A stretch of 64,000 nucleotides of DNA from Streptomyces sp. RPA4-2. Lineage in GTDB: Bacteria > Actinomycetota > Actinomycetes > Streptomycetales > Streptomycetaceae. Numbering within the stretch: the stretch's first letter is position 1; each line of letters opens with the position of its first letter. The stretch is from NCBI RefSeq assembly GCF_012273515.2, contig NZ_CP050975.2, forward strand, positions 3,534,001 through 3,598,000. The letters run 5' to 3'. The notes below the pieces were generated by a model. It was not told the DNA's origin. It was given only the letters and a program-made list of their open reading frames with translations, and searched no databases. Position numbers and translations under genes: made by a program. Below are positions 59,963-64,000 of the stretch, piece by piece.

Positions 59963-60962
59963 GCTCGAGCGCGTACTCGGGCCACCAGTCGCCCGCCTTC
60001 GGACCGCCCTTGCAGGTGCCGTCCGACTCGCCCGGCCGCTTCACCCACAGATAGGCGTCGACGAGCGGATCGGCGGTCTTCGTCGTCGGGCTCTCACCCA
60101 GCGCGCGTCCCGGCGGATTGCACCAGTTCTCGTCGGCCTCGCCGGCCGTGTACGGCCCGTTGCCGTTGCGGCTGGTGTCGATGACGAAGTGCTTGCCGCC
60201 GACCTTCGCGGACAGCCGCTTGCCGTACGCGAGCGAGTCCCGGGTCGAGTAGAAGTTGGAGACGTTCACCGCGAAGCCGTCGGCGAGATCGACGCCCGCC
60301 CGTTCGAGCGGCTGGAAGATCTGGTCGGGGTGACCCCAGCCCGCGTTGCCCGCGTCCAGGTACACCTTCGTGTTCTTCAGGGACTTGAGCTTGGTGACGG
60401 CCTCCTTCAGAAGGAAGTAGCGCTCCTCCCGCAGCGCGGCCGGAGTGCACTGGTCGACCAGGTGCAGGATCGCGTCCGGCTCCAGGACCACCGTGGCGGG
60501 CCGGTCACCGATTCCCCGGGCGACCCCGTCGATCCAGGTCCGGTAGCTGTCGCCGTCGGCGGCGCCGCCCTGCGAGAACTGGCCGCAGTCGCGGTGCGGG
60601 ATGTTGTAGAGGACCAGTACGGCGGACCGGTCGGCCCGCTGGGCGGCCTGCGTGAAACCGCGCGCCTCCCGCTCCGGGTTCTCCGGCCCGATCCACTCGC
60701 CGGTCGGCCGCTCGGCGATCTTGCGGATCTGCTCGGCGTCGTCCTTCCTGCCCGCCTTGACGTACGTGGCGACCTGCTCGGCCGCGCTGCCCGCCGGGTT
60801 GACCCAGAACGGGTCGGGATTCCCGGGCCCTCGGGTGACCCCGGATCCGGCACCCTCGCTCTCGCCCCCGCCGCCCCCCGCGGACGAACACCCCGCCAAC
60901 AGCAGGACCGCCCCCACCACCGCCAGGGACGCCCGTACCCCGGCCTCCTTGCCGCCGTACAT
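59943..60962 (-). CDS. GH6 endoglucanase-like lipoprotein (CslZ-type)
   Basis: A 339-aa secreted glycosidase. Signal peptide SLAVVGAVLLLAGC ends in a lipobox (Cys25), so it is membrane-tethered. GH6 features: VLVLYNIPHRDCGQFSQGG with the catalytic Asp, VVLEPDAILHLVDQC, VYLDAGNAGWGHPDQIFQPL and NGNGPYTAGEADENWCNPPGRALG. ATG 60962 has GGGGGAG 4 nt upstream. Conserved linkage with cslA–glxA implies trimming or release of the CslA glucan. Confidence 0.93.
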   Translation of the reverse strand: MYGGKEAGVRASLAVVGAVLLLAGCSSAGGGGGESEGAGSGVTRGPGNPDPFWVNPAGSAAEQVATYVKAGRKDDAEQIRKIAERPTGEWIGPENPEREARGFTQAAQRADRSAVLVLYNIPHRDCGQFSQGGAADGDSYRTWIDGVARGIGDRPATVVLEPDAILHLVDQCTPAALREERYFLLKEAVTKLKSLKNTKVYLDAGNAGWGHPDQIFQPLERAGVDLADGFAVNVSNFYSTRDSLAYGKRLSAKVGGKHFVIDTSRNGNGPYTAGEADENWCNPPGRALGESPTTKTADPLVDAYLWVKRPGESDGTCKGGPKAGDWWPEYALELAKASE

Positions 60963-61169
60963 GCAACTCCCCCTCGGGTGCACTGCGTTAAGGGTCAATC
61001 GTGACATAGGTGTCTCCTCGCCCACGAGAACGCCCGAGCCCTGTCGGAGAGCTGTTACAGGCCCGCACGCGCTGGGTAGGCGCCGCCGAACGGGACCCGG
61101 CACAGCGGGACGACACCGACGGAGACGACAGGGAAACGGGGGGACGACAACGGAATCGGGGTACGGGAG

Positions 61170-61964
61170 ATGCATCTGAGCACCCGGGAGACAGGGCTCG
61201 CGGCCGCGCTGCTGGAAGCCACGGACACCCTCTCCGACAGCTTCGACACCGCGCACCATCTGCAGCGCCTGTCCGACCACTGCGTGGAGATCGTCGGCGC
61301 GCACTCCGCCGGGATCATGCTGGTCGCGGGCGGCGAGAGGGTCTCGTTCGTCGGAAGCAGCCGCCGCCAGGCCATCGCGCTGGACCTGCTGACCGTCCAG
61401 GCGGCCCCGGACCACGGCGGCCCCTGCTGGGACAGTTACGGCACGGGAAGGCCCGTACCGCACGTCCCGATCGGCGCCGCCCGGACCGCCGCCCGCTGGC
61501 CCGACTTCACCCGGCGGGCGCTGCGCCACGGCATCGCCGCGACCTTCGCGGTCCCGCTGCGCCGCCGTGAGACCCTGCTCGGCGCGCTCAACGTGTTCGT
61601 AGCCCCGCCGCCCGGCCCTCCGGAGCCGCCCGGCCGGCCGGAGTCACCCGGCGAAGAGGAGAGCGTGCGGCTGGCGCAACTGCTCGCCGAAGCGGCGGCC
61701 GCCGGACTGCACAACCAGCGGTTGCACGCGGAATACCGCGCGCTGGCGGGGCAGTTGCAGTCGGCGCTCACCCACCGCGTCCGCATGGAGCAGGCGAAGG
61801 GCATGCTCGCCGAGCGCTGGAGCACGGGGGTGGACCAGGCCTTCGCGGCACTGCGCCGGTACGCGCGCCGGCACCGGATGCCGCTCGACGAGGCCGCGGC
61901 GCGGGCGGTGGAGGGCTCGCTGGACCGGGACGGCCTGGACGCCGAACGACCCCGGCCCGTATGA
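61170..61964 (+). CDS. GAF and ANTAR domain RNA-binding regulator
   Basis: A 264-aa protein. The GAF domain (LQRLSDHCVEIVGAHSAGIMLVAGG; GGPCWDSYGTGRPVPHVPI; GIAATFAVPLRRRETLLGALNVF) spans residues 25–160. A C-terminal ANTAR domain (ALTHRVRMEQAKGMLAERW; AFAALRRYARRHRMPLDEAAARAVEG) forms the antitermination helix bundle that binds paired RNA hairpins. A Pro-rich linker separates them. ATG 61170, with GGGG 8 nt upstream. It probably senses a small molecule or redox state and antiterminates a target transcript, not identifiable here. Confidence 0.9.
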   Translation: MHLSTRETGLAAALLEATDTLSDSFDTAHHLQRLSDHCVEIVGAHSAGIMLVAGGERVSFVGSSRRQAIALDLLTVQAAPDHGGPCWDSYGTGRPVPHVPIGAARTAARWPDFTRRALRHGIAATFAVPLRRRETLLGALNVFVAPPPGPPEPPGRPESPGEEESVRLAQLLAEAAAAGLHNQRLHAEYRALAGQLQSALTHRVRMEQAKGMLAERWSTGVDQAFAALRRYARRHRMPLDEAAARAVEGSLDRDGLDAERPRPV

Positions 61965-62326
61965 GGAGTTCACCAACCAGCCCGGAAGCGGCCGTCACCT
62001 GGGCGGATCACACAGCGCCACCAGGTGTCGACTGACGTCCGACAGCCTCTAGGCCGGAACGCTCATCCGCTCTAGAGTTGGCCCGAACGGCCCAGGCCCC
62101 CGGCCAGTCGCGCCATACCGGTCATCCGGATCACCGAGCTCCTCCCCGTGGTTCGCGATGTCCGGAATGGTCTCAGAACCTCCCGCGCCGTCGCCGGGTT
62201 ACTCCCGCAGCCCGTGCGTGCGCGGTCGAGGACCAGTCCGGTCGGTGGCCCCGGGGGGAGCGGGCCGCCGGCCGGGCCAGGTGTGCCGGGTCCGGGGGAC
62301 CGGGCCTTACGCGGGCCGCCCCGGGT
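61965..62326. other. 362-nt spacer between GAF-ANTAR and sortase genes
   Basis: Both neighbours end here (convergent). A TCTAGAG patch lies at 62071–62077. No strong hairpin, repeat or coding frame with a credible ribosome-binding site is visible. Confidence 0.5.
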
Positions 62327-62992
62327 TCAGAACCCCTTGCCGGTGAGGTACGCGGACACGACCACGTTCGCGGTGTACGTACGGCGGGTCCGGTCGAAGG
62401 TGCCGCCGCAGGTGACGAGCCTCAGCTCGGCCCGCCCCGACTGCCGTGGCCCGTAGGCCTGTTGGGCGTCGAAATGATCGCGCGGGAAGACCGCGACGTC
62501 GTCCACGGTGAACTCGGCGACGGTCCCGTCGTCGCGCATGACCCGGACCGTCTGGCCCGGCCGCATCGCGCTGAGCTTGTAGAAGACCGCGGGCCGGGTC
62601 TCGGTGTCGACGTGCCCCACGAACAGCGCGGTCCCGGCCGACCCCGGCTGCACTCCGGCGGCGTACCAGCCGACGACGCCCGGCTGCTCGTAGGGCGGCG
62701 GATCGATGGCGCCCTGTGTGTCGAGGCCGCGGGCCACGACCGGCGCCCGCACCCCCATCGACGGAATGTCGACGCGCTGGGGCCGCGCCCCGCCGAGCGG
62801 CTTCAGCGGGGGAGGCATCCGCACCTCCGGCGGCCGTCCCACCGCCGCGATGTCTCCCGTGGTCGGTGCCGACATCCCCAGCCGTACGTCGGTCACCTCC
62901 CGGCCCCACAGCCACAGTCCGATCAGCAGCAGCACCCAGGCGAAGCCCGTCAGCAGCCGCCCCGCACCTGAGAAACGCTCCCTGTCCGGCAT
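62327..62992 (-). CDS. Class F sortase
   Basis: A 221-aa membrane-anchored transpeptidase. An N-terminal membrane segment (LLTGFAWVLLLIGLWLWG) leads to the sortase barrel: PQRVDIPSMGVRAPVVARGLDTQGAIDPPP, catalytic His in ALFVGHVDTET, Cys in LRLVTCGGTFD and Arg in RTRRTYTANVVV. Actinobacterial class F sortases share this layout. The ATG 62992 follows the stop of the upstream secreted protein by one nt, so the two are co-translated. The anchored substrate is unproven; the partner lacks LPxTG. Confidence 0.92.
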   Translation of the reverse strand: MPDRERFSGAGRLLTGFAWVLLLIGLWLWGREVTDVRLGMSAPTTGDIAAVGRPPEVRMPPPLKPLGGARPQRVDIPSMGVRAPVVARGLDTQGAIDPPPYEQPGVVGWYAAGVQPGSAGTALFVGHVDTETRPAVFYKLSAMRPGQTVRVMRDDGTVAEFTVDDVAVFPRDHFDAQQAYGPRQSGRAELRLVTCGGTFDRTRRTYTANVVVSAYLTGKGF

Positions 62993-62993
62993 G

Positions 62994-63623
62994 TCACTCC
63001 GAGGTGTCCCGGCCGCGGCGGGCGCTGCGCAGCGCCACGGCCACCGCGGCGACGCCCGCGAGGACGAGACCGATCACCGCCTGGCGGGTCCCGGGTCCGG
63101 TCGCCCGCGCGTCCACGGCCACGGTGTGCGTGCCGTTTCCGTCGGCGCGCGCGGTGCCGCCACCGCCCGCGTGCACCGGGGCGATGGGCGAGGCGGGGAC
63201 CGGGAGCGACGCGGGGGCGGAGCGCGTGGAGAGCGGTTCCGCCTGCCCGGTGACGGTCACGGTGCCCGTGACCTGCCGCGGGCCCTGCCCGCCCTCGCAG
63301 CCGACCGTCACGTCGTAGCTGCCGGGCGACAGCGAGGTGCGGACCCGGGTCTCGCCGGTGAGCACGCCGTCCGAACCCGTGAGCCGCGCGTCCGACACGA
63401 ACGCGGTGGACGCGGCGGTGCCCGTGCTTCCCGTGCAGCCCTGTGCCCGCAGCCGGATGTCGCTGCCGGGCGCGGGGACCGCGGGTGTCACCGAGACGCC
63501 CGCCGTGTCACTTCGGGGAGCGGTCGCGTACGCGGCGGGGGCCGGCGCGGCCAGGTAGGCGGTGGGAGTCAGCACGGCCGCGACGACCGCACCGGTGCAG
63601 AGAGTGAGTTTCCGTGAACCCAT
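62994..63623 (-). CDS. Secreted protein with C-terminal membrane segment, sortase partner
   Basis: A 209-aa exported protein. Signal peptide GAVVAAVLTPTAYLAAPAPAAYA (cleavage near residue 33) precedes β-sandwich-like repeats with cysteines (LRAQGCTGSTGTA; YDVTVGCEGGQG). A Gly/Ala-rich region and a C-terminal hydrophobic segment with basic tail (AVIGLVLAGVAAVAVALRSARRGRD) follow. There is no LPxTG before the C-terminal segment, so if it is a sortase substrate the motif is divergent. It is transcribed before, and directly abuts, the class F sortase gene. Confidence 0.82.
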   Translation of the reverse strand: MGSRKLTLCTGAVVAAVLTPTAYLAAPAPAAYATAPRSDTAGVSVTPAVPAPGSDIRLRAQGCTGSTGTAASTAFVSDARLTGSDGVLTGETRVRTSLSPGSYDVTVGCEGGQGPRQVTGTVTVTGQAEPLSTRSAPASLPVPASPIAPVHAGGGGTARADGNGTHTVAVDARATGPGTRQAVIGLVLAGVAAVAVALRSARRGRDTSE

Positions 63624-63714
63624 CGTGAACCTCCAGATATCTGGAGACTCCCCCCGCGGGCCGCACGACGCATCCGCTGACGCCGACGACTACTCCGGAC
63701 GGGTCACAAATGGT

Positions 63715-64000
63715 TTAGACCCGGTCGACGAGGTCCGCGATCGAGTCGACGATCCTCGAGGGCCGGAACGGGTACTTCTCGATCTCCTCGCGCGTGGTGA
63801 GACCGGTCAGTACCAGGTAGGTCTCCATCCCCGCCTCCAGTCCGGCCAGCACGTCGGTGTCCATGCGGTCGCCGATCATCGCGCTGGTCTCGGAGTGCGC
63901 CCCGATGGCGTTCAGGCCCGTCCGCATCATCAGCGGGTTCGGCTTGCCCGCGAAGTACGGCTGCTTTCCGGTCGCCTTGGTGATCAGCGCGGCGACGGCG
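63715..64000 (-). CDS. HAD-superfamily (NagD/PGP-type) phosphatase, 5' end missing
   Basis: The frame continues to the window edge, so the start lies beyond 64000. The visible 94 residues include GKPNPLMMR (family motif III/IV region) and the acidic motif MIGDRMDTDVLAGLEAGMETYLVLTGLTTREEI, typical of HAD-IIA p-nitrophenyl-phosphate/NagD-type phosphatases. It ends SRIVDSIADLVDRV. The catalytic DxD lies in the missing part. Confidence 0.88.
   Translation of the reverse strand, partial: AVAALITKATGKQPYFAGKPNPLMMRTGLNAIGAHSETSAMIGDRMDTDVLAGLEAGMETYLVLTGLTTREEIEKYPFRPSRIVDSIADLVDRV

Overview
The window is high-GC actinobacterial DNA and almost certainly comes from a Streptomyces chromosome. The evidence is an adpA–orn pair with a TTA codon in adpA, a cebR–cebEFG–bglC cluster with CebR operators, a PAS-GGDEF-EAL protein that looks like CdgA, a cslA–glxA–GH6 cluster, frequent GTG/TTG starts and strong codon bias. 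From memory, the gene order matches the S. coelicolor core segment around SCO2789–SCO2839. No insertion sequence, prophage, CRISPR array or replication origin is visible. The window opens inside one gene and closes inside another.

Layout. 1–6.1 kb: DUF4429/SHOCT protein (5' end missing), an 8-bp tandem repeat, a Tat-exported phosphoesterase, an 85-aa protein next to glmS, a SatP-like membrane protein and a universal stress protein. 6.4–9.7 kb: small membrane protein, adpA (bldH), oligoribonuclease, tRNA-His. 10–17.3 kb: kinase-like protein, then the cello-oligosaccharide regulon (CebR, CebE/F/G, BglC), with one CebR box in front of cebE and one over the bglC ribosome-binding site. 17.5–22.8 kb: a frameshifted CBM2–GH18 chitinase, a two-component system, a secreted protein and a spermidine-synthase-like protein. 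22.9–32.9 kb: HTH-like/tetratricopeptide-like protein, histidine phosphatase, PAP2 protein, then three tightly coupled genes encoding a Cas4/Dna2-type Fe-S PD-(D/E)XK nuclease, an unknown 540-aa protein and a UPF1-like SF1 helicase, followed by a prim-pol-like protein whose stop codon lies inside a tRNA-Lys gene.

33–38 kb: M6 metalloprotease, CdgA-type c-di-GMP protein, luciferase-like monooxygenase and a 143-bp inverted-repeat-bounded intergenic element. 38–47 kb: an apparent catabolic island with two maleate-isomerase/Asp-Glu-racemase paralogues, a D-2-hydroxyacid dehydrogenase, an amidase, a DUF3830 protein, an EhuBCDA-type polar amino-acid ABC importer and an IclR regulator. 47–55.5 kb: second tRNA-Lys, M18 aminopeptidase, acyl-CoA synthetase, DUF3592 protein, AA10 LPMO under DasR-like operators, SPFH protein, NlpC/P60 protein with two peptidoglycan-binding domains, third identical tRNA-Lys. 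55.9–61 kb: cellulose-synthase-like CslA, radical-copper oxidase GlxA and a GH6 lipoprotein. 61–64 kb: GAF-ANTAR protein, class F sortase with a secreted partner, and a truncated HAD phosphatase.

Themes. Polysaccharide handling recurs: CebEFG imports cellobiose/cellotriose, BglC hydrolyses it, LPMO and GH18 attack chitin or cellulose, and CslA/GlxA/GH6 make and process a hyphal-tip glycan. Developmental control (AdpA through bldA, c-di-GMP) sits between these blocks. The least described elements are the nuclease–unknown–helicase module at 26971–31174 and the catabolic island at 38061–47043.
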